From: Pseudomonadota bacterium
GTDB lineage: Bacteria > Pseudomonadota > Gammaproteobacteria > Burkholderiales > Burkholderiaceae_E
Assembly (NCBI GenBank): GCA_023388075.1
Contig: JAEWGX010000002.1
Coordinates: 1 to 64,000, forward strand
DNA length: 64,000 nt
Direction: 5' to 3'
Shown: positions 26,004 through 34,514 of the stretch, piece after piece
Numbering within the stretch: position 1 is the stretch's first letter
Layout of the letters: each line of letters begins with the position of its first letter
The notes under the pieces: model-generated
What the model saw: only the letters and a program-made list of their open reading frames with translations
What the model was told of the DNA's origin: nothing
Databases searched by the model: none
Translations under genes and position numbers: made by a program

Positions 26004-27325
26004 GTCGCGATGCCGCGCAGCGTGTGCGCCCGGGCGCCGACGATCTCGACGTCCACCATGCTGCCCACCAGTGACGGGGACCCGGCGAAGTTGACGACGC
26101 GGTTGTTGGCGGTGCGCCCGGCAAGCTCGGCTGCATCGCGCCGCGACGGGCCCTCCACCAGCACGGGCTGGCGCGTCCCGACCATGGCGGCGCTGATGCG
26201 GTCCGCATTGGCCTGGATCGCCGCCTGCAGTCGACGCAGGCGGACGAGCTTCTCTTCCTGGGGGGTCTCGTCGGGCAGGTTCGCGGCCGGCGTGCCGGGC
26301 CGCGGGCTGTAGACGAACGAATACGAGTCGTCGAAGCCGAGGTCCTCGACCATTCGAAGCGTCCGCTCGAAGTCCGCTTCGGTCTCCCCCGGAAAGCCGA
26401 CGATGAAATCGGACGACACGCTGATGTCGGGTCTTGCGGCGCGCAGCCGTCGCACGATGGAGCGGTACTCCATCGCGGTATAGCCGCGCTTCATGGCGGC
26501 GAGGATGCGATCCGATCCGGCCTGCACCGGCAGATGGACATGGGCGGCGAGCTTCGGCAGCCGCGCATGGGCATCGATCAGGCGCTGGGTGAACTCGCGC
26601 GGGTGGGAGGTGGTGTAGCGGATGCGCTCGATCCCGGGAACCTCGTGCACATAATCCAGCAGCAGCGCGAAATCGGCCGGCGCGTCGAACCCCTCGACCT
26701 GGCCCAGGTAGGCATTGACGTTCTGTCCGAGCAGCGTGACCTCGCGCACGCCTTGCTCGGCGAGCTGCGCGATCTCGAGCAGCACCTGCTCGAACGGCCG
26801 CGAGATCTCCTCGCCGCGCGTGTAGGGGACGACGCAGAAGCTGCAGTACTTGCTGCAGCCTTCCATGATCGACACGAACGCGCTCACGCCATCCTTGCGC
26901 GGCGGTGGCAGGGCGTCGAACTTCTCGATCTCCGGGAAGGTGATGTCCACCTGTGGACGGCCGGTGCTGCGCCGGCGCGCGATCAGGTCCGGCAGGCGAT
27001 GCAGCGTCTGCGGGCCGAACACCACGTCGACGTAGGGCGCGCGCGAGACGATCGCCTCGCCTTCCTGCGTGGCGACGCAGCCGCCAACCCCGATGATCAT
27101 TTCCGGGCGCTCGCGCTTGAGCGCCTTGAAGCGGCCGAGGTCCGAGAACACCTTCTCCTGGGCCTTCTCCCGCACGGAGCAGGTATTGAAGAGGACGATG
27201 TCGGCTTCGGCCGGGTCGTCGGTGAGCAAGGCGCCCTCGGTGCCCGCGAGCAGGTCCGCCATCCGGCGGCTGTCGTACTCGTTCATCTGGCACCCGAAGG
27301 TGCGCAGGTACAGCTTGCGGGTCAT
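26000..27325 (-). CDS. miaB: tRNA-2-methylthio-N6-dimethylallyladenosine synthase MiaB
   Basis: MiaB is a radical-SAM enzyme that methylthiolates i6A37 in tRNAs reading UNN codons. The N-terminal domain has the three cluster cysteines in TFGCQMNEY, FNTCSVREKA and GVGGCVATQ. The SAM-cluster CxxxCxxC is in GCSKYCSFCVVPYTRG, and a TRAM domain ends the 441-residue protein. It heads the run miaB-(Slam-like)-(FecR)-phoH-ybeY-lnt. In most proteobacteria phoH follows miaB directly. Confidence 0.97.
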   Translation of the reverse strand: MTRKLYLRTFGCQMNEYDSRRMADLLAGTEGALLTDDPAEADIVLFNTCSVREKAQEKVFSDLGRFKALKRERPEMIIGVGGCVATQEGEAIVSRAPYVDVVFGPQTLHRLPDLIARRRSTGRPQVDITFPEIEKFDALPPPRKDGVSAFVSIMEGCSKYCSFCVVPYTRGEEISRPFEQVLLEIAQLAEQGVREVTLLGQNVNAYLGQVEGFDAPADFALLLDYVHEVPGIERIRYTTSHPREFTQRLIDAHARLPKLAAHVHLPVQAGSDRILAAMKRGYTAMEYRSIVRRLRAARPDISVSSDFIVGFPGETEADFERTLRMVEDLGFDDSYSFVYSPRPGTPAANLPDETPQEEKLVRLRRLQAAIQANADRISAAMVGTRQPVLVEGPSRRDAAELAGRTANNRVVNFAGSPSLVGSMVDVEIVGARAHTLRGIAT

Positions 27326-27338
27326 CGGCGAGCGGTCC

Positions 27339-27746
27339 TCATCGGCCCGAACGGCGCTTGCGAGCGCGCAGCGCCGCGATCTCCGCGTCGGTCAGGATCC
27401 AGGCGGTGACGATCTCGTTCTGCGGACCGGTCACGAAGGCGACGAAGTTGCGCGCGTCCTTGATCGAGGCCGGCGTGACGATGAGGTTGCGCTGGTCGAA
27501 GACGCGGGCACCGGCGCCCAGCCGGGTGGCCTTGCCGTCGAGGCTGGCCTCCGGGAAGACGCCGAGCACGAGGGTGCCGTAGCGCGCCTGCGCGGGTATC
27601 GGCCGCGTCTGGGCCTGGGCAGCCGGGATCGCCAGCAGCACGCTTGCGAGCAGGGCGGCGAAGGCCTGCAGCGCGATGCGCGCAAGCCTTGCGCCGGTTG
27701 CCGGCGATCCGGGGCGCGGAGAGGTCGTGATCATGGTGCTGGGCAT
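27339..27746 (-). CDS. Hypothetical exported protein
   Basis: I do not recognise a family. ATG at 27746 (another at 27734) gives about 135 residues with a hydrophobic signal peptide ending at AAQAQ, then a short soluble domain (YGTLVLGVFPEASLDG, FVAFVTGPQNEIVTAWILTDAE) and a basic end (ARKRRSGR). The frame is open to 27944, but that part crosses the tRNA gene and is unlikely to be translated. It lies 13 bp upstream of miaB. Confidence 0.6.
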   Translation of the reverse strand: MPSTMITTSPRPGSPATGARLARIALQAFAALLASVLLAIPAAQAQTRPIPAQARYGTLVLGVFPEASLDGKATRLGAGARVFDQRNLIVTPASIKDARNFVAFVTGPQNEIVTAWILTDAEIAALRARKRRSGR

Positions 27747-27908
27747 CGTGTCCGGTTGGTCCGGGGCCGCCTGGAGACGGGATCCCGACCGATGTTCGCG
27801 CAGTTCCTCACCGGGGTGCGCGCCCAGTTGACCGGTGGTCGACATCGCGGTCGGGAAAGGCGCCGTGCGTTGCGCAGCCGGCGAACCGGGCCGGCCCGCG
27901 GGATCAGG

Positions 27909-27985
27909 TGGTAGAGAAGGGTGGACTTGAACCACCGACCTCACGATTATGAGTCGTGCGCTCTAACCAGCTGAGCTACATCTCC
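27909..27985 (-). tRNA. tRNA with CAT anticodon (Met, or Ile2 read as lysidine)
   Basis: A 77-nt cloverleaf with encoded CCA. D-arm GCTC/GAGC, anticodon stem CACGA/TCGTG with loop CTCATAA, and T-arm GGTGG/CCACC are all paired. The anticodon loop core and TTCAAGT T-loop resemble tRNA-Ile2 as well as elongator Met. The acceptor stem GGAGATG/CTTCTCT has a T-T mismatch at 6-67 and a G-T pair at 1-72, so the gene may be decayed or contain errors. Confidence 0.85.
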
Positions 27986-27999
27986 ACGCAGCCCCGATT

Positions 28000-29643
28000 C
28001 TATCCGGTCGCGCGAGGGTGGGTCAAAGGATGCCCGGCCGTGCGCGGGGGTGCCGCGGCAGCCTTCCCGACCTCGCCGGAAGCCGCGGATGCCGGCCGGC
28101 GGCCGGTCTCCGTCGGGCCGAAGCGGACCTGGAAACGGGTGCCTGGCGTGGCGCCGGGATCGCGGCACACCGGGCTCGTGAGGGTGATCGCGGCCTGGTG
28201 CTGGTCCGCGATCTCGAGCACGATGGCGAGACCGAGGCCACTGCCCTGGCTCTGGCTGCCCAGGACCTGGTAGAAGCGATCGAAGATGCGCGCCTGGTCC
28301 GCCTCCGGGATGCCGCTGCCGGTATCCTCCACCTCGAGCACCAGGGTCGCCGGCGGGGGGCCGCGCCGGGTGACCCGGACCGTCACCGAGCCGCCGCGAG
28401 GCGTGTGGCGCAGGGCGTTGTCGATCAGGTTGTTCATCAGCTCGCGCAGCAGCAGCGGAAGCCCCTCCAGGCGGGCAGGGCCGGTGTCGCATTCGAAGCC
28501 GAGGTCGATGCCGCGGGCGAGCGCCTGCGGCACCCACTCGCTGACGACGCTGCGGGCGAGGCCGGGCAGGTCCAGGCGCTCGAACAGCGCTGCGTCGCGA
28601 AGGTTCTCCATCCGCGCGAGCGAGAGCAGCTGCGAGACCATCCGCGCGGACCGCTCGGCGCTGCTCGCGATATGCCGCAGGCTGTTGCGCAGCTCGTTGG
28701 CGTCGCCTTCCTTAAGGGCCAGCTCGGCCTGGGTGCGCAGCCCCGCAAGCGGCGTCTTCAGCTGGTGCGCGGCATCGCCGATGAACCGCTTCTGCGCGCC
28801 GATGTTCTGCTCCAGGCGCAGCAGCAGGTCGTTGAAGGCGGTCACCAGGGGCGCGATCTCCTCGGGCGTGCCGTGCGGATCGATCGGCGAGAAATCGTCG
28901 GGGCGCCGATTGCGGATGCGCTCCTGCACGGCCTTCAGCGGATGGAGCCCGCGCGAGAGCCCGAACCAGACCAGGAACACGGCGATCGGCAGCAGCAGGA
29001 ACTGAGGCACGATGATGCCGCGGATGATCTCGTTGGCAAGCGCGTTGCGCCGCTCCAGCGTCTCGCCCACCTGGATCAGGACCGGCCCCCGGGACCCGAC
29101 GTCCGCGGCGGTGCTCGCCACCCAGGTGTGGGCGATTCGCCAGTCCTCGCTGCGGACCGGTTGCGTGCGGCGGGCCAGGCTGCCGGGCTCGAGGAAGTCG
29201 TATTGCCGGGGCGGCGGCAGCTCGGGATCGCCCGCGAGCAGCTCACCGGTGGCCGAGCGCACCTGGTAGGCGCTCTGCTTGGCATCGTCCAGCGGCAGCA
29301 GGCCTCGCGGCGCATCGAAGCTGTCCGGCGGCTGGTAGCTGCCGGTGATCTCGACATAGTTCGCGAGGGCGCGCAGGCGCTGCTCCAGCTCCGCATCGAA
29401 CGGCACGTCCGCCAGCGCGCGCGCCACGACGAAGGTGAGCACCACCGACATCGGCCAGAGCAGGGCGAGCGGAGCGAACATGAAGTCCAGGATCTCGGCG
29501 AAGAGCGAGCGTCGCCGATACGCTTCGCGCTTGCCGGTGCCGATGCGCGGCTTGCGCCGCCGCTCGATCCAGTCCGGCCGGTCTATCGGTGTCTCGTGGG
29601 TCCGGATCAGGTCCGAGACCATCGTCGGCAGTCGCGCGTTCAT
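28000..29643 (-). CDS. Sensor histidine kinase, TctE/QseC-like
   Basis: This is the membrane sensor of a two-component system. The 547-residue protein has transmembrane helices near residues 53-75 and about 205-230 around a periplasmic domain of the two-component-sensor N-terminal type, then HAMP, HisKA with the phospho-acceptor in DAAHQLKTPLAGLR, and HATPase_c (NLIDNALRHTP, DTGSGIPEADQARIFDRFYQ, GLGLAIV). It follows the response regulator gene by 16 bp. TctE homologues control tricarboxylate uptake; with several TctC receptors nearby this is plausible, but the ligand is unknown. Confidence 0.9.
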   Translation of the reverse strand: MNARLPTMVSDLIRTHETPIDRPDWIERRRKPRIGTGKREAYRRRSLFAEILDFMFAPLALLWPMSVVLTFVVARALADVPFDAELEQRLRALANYVEITGSYQPPDSFDAPRGLLPLDDAKQSAYQVRSATGELLAGDPELPPPRQYDFLEPGSLARRTQPVRSEDWRIAHTWVASTAADVGSRGPVLIQVGETLERRNALANEIIRGIIVPQFLLLPIAVFLVWFGLSRGLHPLKAVQERIRNRRPDDFSPIDPHGTPEEIAPLVTAFNDLLLRLEQNIGAQKRFIGDAAHQLKTPLAGLRTQAELALKEGDANELRNSLRHIASSAERSARMVSQLLSLARMENLRDAALFERLDLPGLARSVVSEWVPQALARGIDLGFECDTGPARLEGLPLLLRELMNNLIDNALRHTPRGGSVTVRVTRRGPPPATLVLEVEDTGSGIPEADQARIFDRFYQVLGSQSQGSGLGLAIVLEIADQHQAAITLTSPVCRDPGATPGTRFQVRFGPTETGRRPASAASGEVGKAAAAPPRTAGHPLTHPRATG

Positions 29644-29659
29644 GCTCGCCAGCCGGCGG

Positions 29660-30346
29660 TCAGGCCGCCTCGTCGGATTGCGCGGGTCGCTGCAGGCAGT
29701 AGCCCAGCCCGCGCACCGTGCTGATCACCACGTCGCTGTCCTCGATCTTCTTGCGCAGCCGATGCACGTAGACCTCGATCGCGTTGTGGCTCACCTCTTC
29801 GCCCCATTCGCAGAGGTGGTCCACGATCTGCTCCTTGCTGACCAGCCGGCCGGCCCGCTGGATGAGGATCTCCAGCAGTCCGATCTCCCGCGCCGAGAGC
29901 TCGACGTTGCGGTCCGCCACGCGGGCCACGCGCCCGGCCTGGTCGAACGTGAGGTTGCCGAGCGTCACGAGCGGTGTCGCGGAGCCGGCATGCCTGCGGA
30001 CGATGGCGCGTACCCTGGCCTCCAGCTCCGAGAGCGAGAACGGCTTCGACATGAAGTCGTCCGCGCCGAGATCGAGGCCGCGCACCCGCTGCTCCACCGA
30101 GTCGGCCGCGGTGAGGATCAGCACCGGGACCTTGGCCGCCCGGGACCGCAGGCGCTTGAGCACCTCGAAGCCCGAGATGCCGGGCAGGCCCAGGTCAAGG
30201 ATCACCGCGTCGTAGGGCTGCGCCGACAGCGCGGCGTCGGCGCGCGTGCCCGAATCCACGCAGTCCACGGCGTACCCACTCTTGCGCAGCGCCCGGGACA
30301 GGCCATCGGTCAGGACCGTGTCGTCCTCTGCGATCAGGATTCTCAT
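29660..30346 (-). CDS. OmpR/PhoB-family response regulator, TctD-like
   Basis: A 228-residue regulator with an N-terminal receiver domain (phospho-acceptor Asp in DAVILDLGLPGISG, acidic pair in IAEDDT, Lys in DDFMSKPFSLSEL) and a C-terminal winged-helix domain (ISAREIGLLEIL-like LSAREIGLLEIL, YVHRLRKKI). It is the partner of the histidine kinase just downstream. Targets cannot be read from sequence. Confidence 0.93.
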   Translation of the reverse strand: MRILIAEDDTVLTDGLSRALRKSGYAVDCVDSGTRADAALSAQPYDAVILDLGLPGISGFEVLKRLRSRAAKVPVLILTAADSVEQRVRGLDLGADDFMSKPFSLSELEARVRAIVRRHAGSATPLVTLGNLTFDQAGRVARVADRNVELSAREIGLLEILIQRAGRLVSKEQIVDHLCEWGEEVSHNAIEVYVHRLRKKIEDSDVVISTVRGLGYCLQRPAQSDEAA

Positions 30347-30381
30347 CTCAGCGCCGCCCGGCCGCCCGAAGGCGCTGAGAA

Positions 30382-30420
30382 GCCCCCTCGGGGGGCAGCG
30401 AGCGGAGCGAGCGTGGGGGT
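30382..30420. repeat. GC-rich palindromic spacer element of Burkholderiales type
   Basis: GCCCCC-TCG-GGGGGC forms a 6-bp stem (30382-30396), followed by an imperfectly palindromic AGCGAGCGGAGCGAGCG and a GTGGGGG that can also pair with the CCCCC. I recall near-identical spacers scattered between genes in Comamonadaceae and related genomes. It lies just past the 3' end of pyrF, where it could act as a terminator. Confidence 0.6.
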
Positions 30421-30424
30421 TGTT

Positions 30425-31285
30425 TCATGTCCGCCTCCTTACTTGCATCGCCCGGGCGACTGCAGCCCGGATCGCATCCCGCGTCTGCAGCGCCGCCGCA
30501 CGCGCCTGCGCGGCGAAGTCCGCGCCGTTGCCGGCATACAGGATCGCCCGCGACGAGTTGATCGCGAGACCCATGCCGCCCGGATCGACGCCGGCGGCGA
30601 CTGTCGCCTCGATGTCGCCGCCCTGGGCGCCGATGCCCGGGACGAGAAGCGGCAGGTCGGGCGCGATCTCCCGCACCCGGCGCAGCTCGGCGGGGTAGGT
30701 GGCGCCGACCACCAGCCCGAGCCCCGCCGCGCTGCCGCCCCAGGCGGTCGCGGCCAGCCGCGCGATGCGCTCGTAGATCCGCTCGCCGCCGCTCTCCAGC
30801 GACTGGAAGTCGGCGCCGCCGGGATTGCTGGTGCGGCAGAGCAGGAAGATGCTCCTGCCTTCCCATTCCAGGTAGGGTTCGATCGAATCGCGGCCCATGA
30901 AAGGATTCACCGTCAAGGCGTCGGCCTGGTAGCGGCGGAATGCCTCGGCGGCGTACTGGCGCGCGGTATCGCCGATGTCGCCGCGCTTGGCGTCGAGGAT
31001 CACCGGCACGCCGGGATGACGCTCGTGGATGTGTCCGATCAACGCCTCGAGCTCCCGCTCCGCGCCCGCGGCGGCGAAGTAGGCGATCTGGGGCTTGAAG
31101 GCGCAGGCAAGGTCCGCGGTGGCGTCGACGATGGCGCGGCAGAAGGCGAGGACCGCCGGCGGGCCGGAGCCGAGGTGTTCCGGAATCCGTCGGGGGTCCG
31201 GGTCCAGCCCGATGCAGAGCGCAGAATCGGCCTCCGCCCAGCGCCGCCTGAGCGACAATCCGAATCCAGCCGCATTCCCGTTCAC
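30425..31285 (-). CDS. pyrF: Orotidine-5'-phosphate decarboxylase
   Basis: PyrF makes UMP from OMP in pyrimidine synthesis. The 286-residue protein belongs to the longer (type 2) group: ALCIGLDPDP near the N terminus, FKPQIAYF, and the catalytic lysine in LDAKRGDIGDTA, with LVPGIGAQGGD near the C terminus. It reads toward the response regulator gene with the palindromic spacer between them. Confidence 0.95.
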   Translation of the reverse strand: MNGNAAGFGLSLRRRWAEADSALCIGLDPDPRRIPEHLGSGPPAVLAFCRAIVDATADLACAFKPQIAYFAAAGAERELEALIGHIHERHPGVPVILDAKRGDIGDTARQYAAEAFRRYQADALTVNPFMGRDSIEPYLEWEGRSIFLLCRTSNPGGADFQSLESGGERIYERIARLAATAWGGSAAGLGLVVGATYPAELRRVREIAPDLPLLVPGIGAQGGDIEATVAAGVDPGGMGLAINSSRAILYAGNGADFAAQARAAALQTRDAIRAAVARAMQVRRRT

Positions 31286-31400
31286 GCGTCCTCCGCTTCA
31301 CCCCCATCCGATCGCGCGGCGCCGGCCAGGGTCGTCGCCCGCTTCGCCGCAGCATGCAGCGGTCCGCCGCCCGCCGGGAGGATTTTTCGCACTTTACAAG

Positions 31401-32294
31401 ATGTCGCCAACGCTGTCCCGCCTCGATATTGTCCTGTTGTGCCTGCTCACGCTGATCTGGGGGGTGAACTGGCCGGTGATGAAGATCGGCGTGGCCGATT
31501 TCCCGCCCTTCACGTTCCGCGCGGTGACCCTGTTCGGCGGCCTGGTCGTGATCGCGGCCATCGCCCGGGCGCAGGGGCATTCGCTCGGCGTCGAGCGTCG
31601 CTGGTGGCGCGAGACGGCGATACTGTCGCTCACCAACATGGCGGGCTGGTACGCGCTTTCCATCCTGGGGGTGCGCCTGCTCGCCTCGGGGCGCGCGGCG
31701 ATCCTGGGCTACACCCTGCCGGTCTGGGTCGCACTGGTCGGTCTCGTGGTGTATCGCGAGCGGCAGGGGCCGCGGCTGGTGGTGGCGCTGGTCGCCGCCC
31801 TGATCGGAGTCGGATTGCTGCTCTCGAGCGAGATCCGCGCGATCGCGGGCAGCCCCCTGGGCACCGCGTGCATGCTGCTCTCGGCGCTCATCTGGGCGGT
31901 CGGCACGCACCAGCTGCGCCGGCGGTCGCAGCCGACGCCGCTCGTCGTGCTGAGCTTCTGGATGATGGCCGGCGCCTTCCTGCTGTGCGCGGTGCTCTGC
32001 ATCGCCTTCGAGCGGCACCTCTGGATCCGCTGGCCCAACCACGCCGAGTGGGGCTCGATCGCCTACAACATACTGCTCGCCTACGGCGTCGCCCAGCTGC
32101 TCTGGTTCCGGCTCGCCTCGGGGCTGCCGCCGGTGGTGAGCGCGCTCTCCGTGATGATGATCCCGGTGGTCGGCGTCGTCTCCGGCCTGGTGCTGCTCGG
32201 CGAGCAGCCCGGGTGGACCGATGCGGCGGCGCTGGTGGCGATCCTGGTCGCCATCGGCGCGACGCTCATGCCCCAGCGGACCCGTGATGCCTGA
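31401..32294 (+). CDS. EamA/DMT-family transporter
   Basis: A 297-residue inner-membrane protein with about ten transmembrane helices in two EamA repeats (LTLIWGVNWPVMKIGVADF in the first, GTACMLLSALIWAVGT opening the second, then LASGLPPVVSALSVMMIPV). Such proteins export or import metabolites such as amino acids or nucleosides; the substrate is unknown. ATG at 31401 has GGGAGGA about 18 bp upstream. It diverges from pyrF and converges on serC. Confidence 0.9.
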   Translation: MSPTLSRLDIVLLCLLTLIWGVNWPVMKIGVADFPPFTFRAVTLFGGLVVIAAIARAQGHSLGVERRWWRETAILSLTNMAGWYALSILGVRLLASGRAAILGYTLPVWVALVGLVVYRERQGPRLVVALVAALIGVGLLLSSEIRAIAGSPLGTACMLLSALIWAVGTHQLRRRSQPTPLVVLSFWMMAGAFLLCAVLCIAFERHLWIRWPNHAEWGSIAYNILLAYGVAQLLWFRLASGLPPVVSALSVMMIPVVGVVSGLVLLGEQPGWTDAAALVAILVAIGATLMPQRTRDA

Positions 32295-32312
32295 CCCGGC
32301 GGGCCCCGGCCG

Positions 32313-33395
32313 TCAGCCGTACCGCTTCTCGAAGTCCCGCAGGTAATTCACCAGCGCCTGGACGCCGGCGACCGGCATGGCGTTGTAGATCGAGGCGCGC
32401 ATGCCACCCACCGAGCGGTGGCCTTTCAGCTGCACCAGCCCCCGTTCCTGCGCGCCGGCAAGGAACGGCGCGTCGAGCGCCTTGTCGGGCAGCGTGAACG
32501 GCACGTTCATGCGTGAACGGTCTTCCTTCGCGACGGGGGTGGTGTAGAAGCCGCTCGCGTCCAGGCAGTCGTAGAGCAGCCGCGCCTTGCCGATGTTGCG
32601 CTTCTCGATCGCATCGATCCCGCCTTCTCGCTTCATCCACTGCAGCACCAGCCCGGCGATGTAGACGGCGAAGGTGGGCGGCGTGTTCACCATGGAATCG
32701 TTCTCGGCCTGCTGCTTCAGGTCCAGGAGGGACGGATACTCCGGACGAACGCCGCGCAGGAGGTCCTCGCGGATGATCACCAGGGTGAGGCCGGCCGGAC
32801 CGAGGTTCTTCTGCGCGCCGCCGTAGAGCACGCCGTAGCGGGAGACGTCGATCGGGCGCGACATGAAGTTGGACGAGACATCCGCGATCAGCGGCACCTC
32901 GCCGACGTCGGGCGTCCAGTGGTACTCGACTCCGCCGATCGTCTCGTTGGAGCAGATGTGCACGTAGGCCGCGCCCGGAGTGAGGCGCCACTCCTCGCGC
33001 GGCGGAATGCGGGTGAAGCGGCTGTCCTGGGCGGTGGCGGCCACGTTGACCTTGCCGAACCGCTTCGCTTCCTTGATGGCCTTCGTCGACCATTCCCCGG
33101 TATCGACGTAGTCGGCGGTGCCGCCCTCCGGCAGCAGGTTCATCGGCAGGATCGCGAACTGCAGCGTGGCGCCGCCCTGCAGGAACAGGATCCGGTATCC
33201 CGACGGGATGCCGGCCAGCTCGCGCAGGTCCGCTTCGGCCTGGGCCTGGATGGACTGGTACGACTCGCCGCGGTGGCTCATCTCCATCACGGACTGGCCC
33301 GTGCCGCGCCAGTCGAGCATCTCCGCCGCGGCCTGGGCGAGGACCTCTTCCGGGAGCACGGCCGGCCCGGCGCCGAAGTTGAACACGTTGCGCAT
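32313..33395 (-). CDS. serC: Phosphoserine aminotransferase SerC
   Basis: SerC transaminates 3-phosphohydroxypyruvate in serine synthesis and also acts in PLP synthesis. The 360-residue protein starts MRNVFNFGAGPAVLPEEVL and has the PLP lysine in YGGAQKNLGPAG. ATG at 33395 is preceded by GGGAG at six bases; the frame is open to 33464. It stands alone, not next to pheA or aroA as in many betaproteobacteria. Confidence 0.95.
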   Translation of the reverse strand: MRNVFNFGAGPAVLPEEVLAQAAAEMLDWRGTGQSVMEMSHRGESYQSIQAQAEADLRELAGIPSGYRILFLQGGATLQFAILPMNLLPEGGTADYVDTGEWSTKAIKEAKRFGKVNVAATAQDSRFTRIPPREEWRLTPGAAYVHICSNETIGGVEYHWTPDVGEVPLIADVSSNFMSRPIDVSRYGVLYGGAQKNLGPAGLTLVIIREDLLRGVRPEYPSLLDLKQQAENDSMVNTPPTFAVYIAGLVLQWMKREGGIDAIEKRNIGKARLLYDCLDASGFYTTPVAKEDRSRMNVPFTLPDKALDAPFLAGAQERGLVQLKGHRSVGGMRASIYNAMPVAGVQALVNYLRDFEKRYG

Positions 33396-33683
33396 GGAAC
33401 TCCCGGGTTGAAACGGTTGTCGCTCGAGCCGGCATTCTAGTGGCCCCGCCGGTGGCCACGCCATCCGCCGAAAGGGAGGTATGCGAACGGGCGGTGCGCG
33501 ACGGCGGCGGCGCGGCCGTCGCCTGGCCCGGTCGCCGCGCGCCGGCGGTTGTCCGCATCCGATGCGCGGCAGCGGCCGGAGCCGTTCGTGGCCTCCCGTC
33601 GACCGGCGCTGGCGCGGCCGTATGGCTCCGGTTATGCTGAAATACCGATGTCATGCCGGCGAGCGCCGGCCAAGGAGTACGAG
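33396..33683. other. Divergent intergenic region between serC and the OmpA-like gene
   Basis: These 288 bp hold no gene I can support. GTGGCC and GGCCAC (33440-33445, 33454-33459) form an inverted repeat about 45 bp upstream of serC, and AAGGAG at 33672-33677 is the ribosome binding site of the OmpA-like gene. A weak TATGCT lies at 33633-33638. No clear -35 boxes are visible. Confidence 0.5.
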
Positions 33684-34418
33684 ATGATCCACCGCAAATC
33701 CCTGGACGGCAGCACGCGCGAAGCGGGCGCCGCACGTGGCCTGCGCAAGGCTGCAGTCGTGGCCACGGTCGCGATGTTCGCGCTGGCCGGCTGCGCCGGG
33801 ATGACCGATACCCAGCGTCGAACGGCCACCGGGGCAGGCGTGGGCGCGGGCGTCGGCGCAGTCATCGGCGGCGCGCAGAGCGGCGGCAAGGGCGTCCGCA
33901 ACGGTGCGCTCATCGGCGGTGCGCTCGGCGCCCTCGGCACCTACGTCTGGTCCTCGCGCATGGAGGAACAGAAGCGGGCGATGGAGGAAGCGACCCAGGG
34001 TACCGGCGTCGAGGTGGTGCGCACCAACGAGAACCTGCTGATGCTGGACATTCCCAGCGATATCTCGTTCGACGTGAACCGCGCCGATATCCGCGGCGAT
34101 TTCCGTCCCATCCTGGACCGGTTCGCGCAATCGCTGGTGGCCAACCCGCGCGCCATGGTGCAGATCATCGGCCATACCGACAGCACGGGGAACGACACGA
34201 TCAACAACCCGCTCTCGGTCAACCGCGCGGCCAGCACGCGCGACTATCTCGTCGCGCGCGGGGTGCCGATCGGACAGATCCAGATCGATGGCCGCGGCAG
34301 CCGCGAGCCGGTCGCGGAGAACACCACCTCGAGCGGGCGCGCCCGCAACCGGCGGGTCGAGATCTACGTGGGCGAGTCCGCGCAGGCCGCCGCGCCGATG
34401 CAGCGGCAGGTGCGCTGA
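33684..34418 (+). CDS. OmpA-family lipoprotein with glycine zipper
   Basis: A 244-residue envelope protein. The signal peptide ends in the lipobox LAGC with Cys37. A glycine-zipper segment (GAGVGAGVGAVIGG and GALIGGALGALG) spans residues 50-90. The C-terminal OmpA domain (about 115-235) has the peptidoglycan-binding pattern GHTDSTGND, LSVNRAASTRDYL and GRGSREPVA plus RARNRRVEIYV. This is the YiaD/Pal-like layout, anchoring the outer membrane to peptidoglycan. The strong AAGGAG site fixes the start. Confidence 0.93.
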   Translation: MIHRKSLDGSTREAGAARGLRKAAVVATVAMFALAGCAGMTDTQRRTATGAGVGAGVGAVIGGAQSGGKGVRNGALIGGALGALGTYVWSSRMEEQKRAMEEATQGTGVEVVRTNENLLMLDIPSDISFDVNRADIRGDFRPILDRFAQSLVANPRAMVQIIGHTDSTGNDTINNPLSVNRAASTRDYLVARGVPIGQIQIDGRGSREPVAENTTSSGRARNRRVEIYVGESAQAAAPMQRQVR

Positions 34419-34514
34419 CGCCGATTGGAACCATCGCGGGGCAAGGCCGGGATCGGCCGTCTCGGGAGACCGTCCGGGCTGGGCGTAGCCGTCACCGCGC
34501 GCGCAGCCTGACCG

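Noticed and set aside
26004..27293. An N-terminal extension of the Slam-like protein reaching to 27293
   Set aside because: This part is the miaB gene read in another frame; the signal peptide begins at the TTG at 26003.
27747..27944. N-terminal extension of the small exported protein through the tRNA region
   Set aside because: It would cross the tRNA gene, and the signal peptide begins near 27746.
27909..27985. tRNA as attachment site of a genomic island
   Set aside because: No integrase is present and no duplicated tRNA end was seen in the window; genes on both sides are ordinary chromosomal genes.
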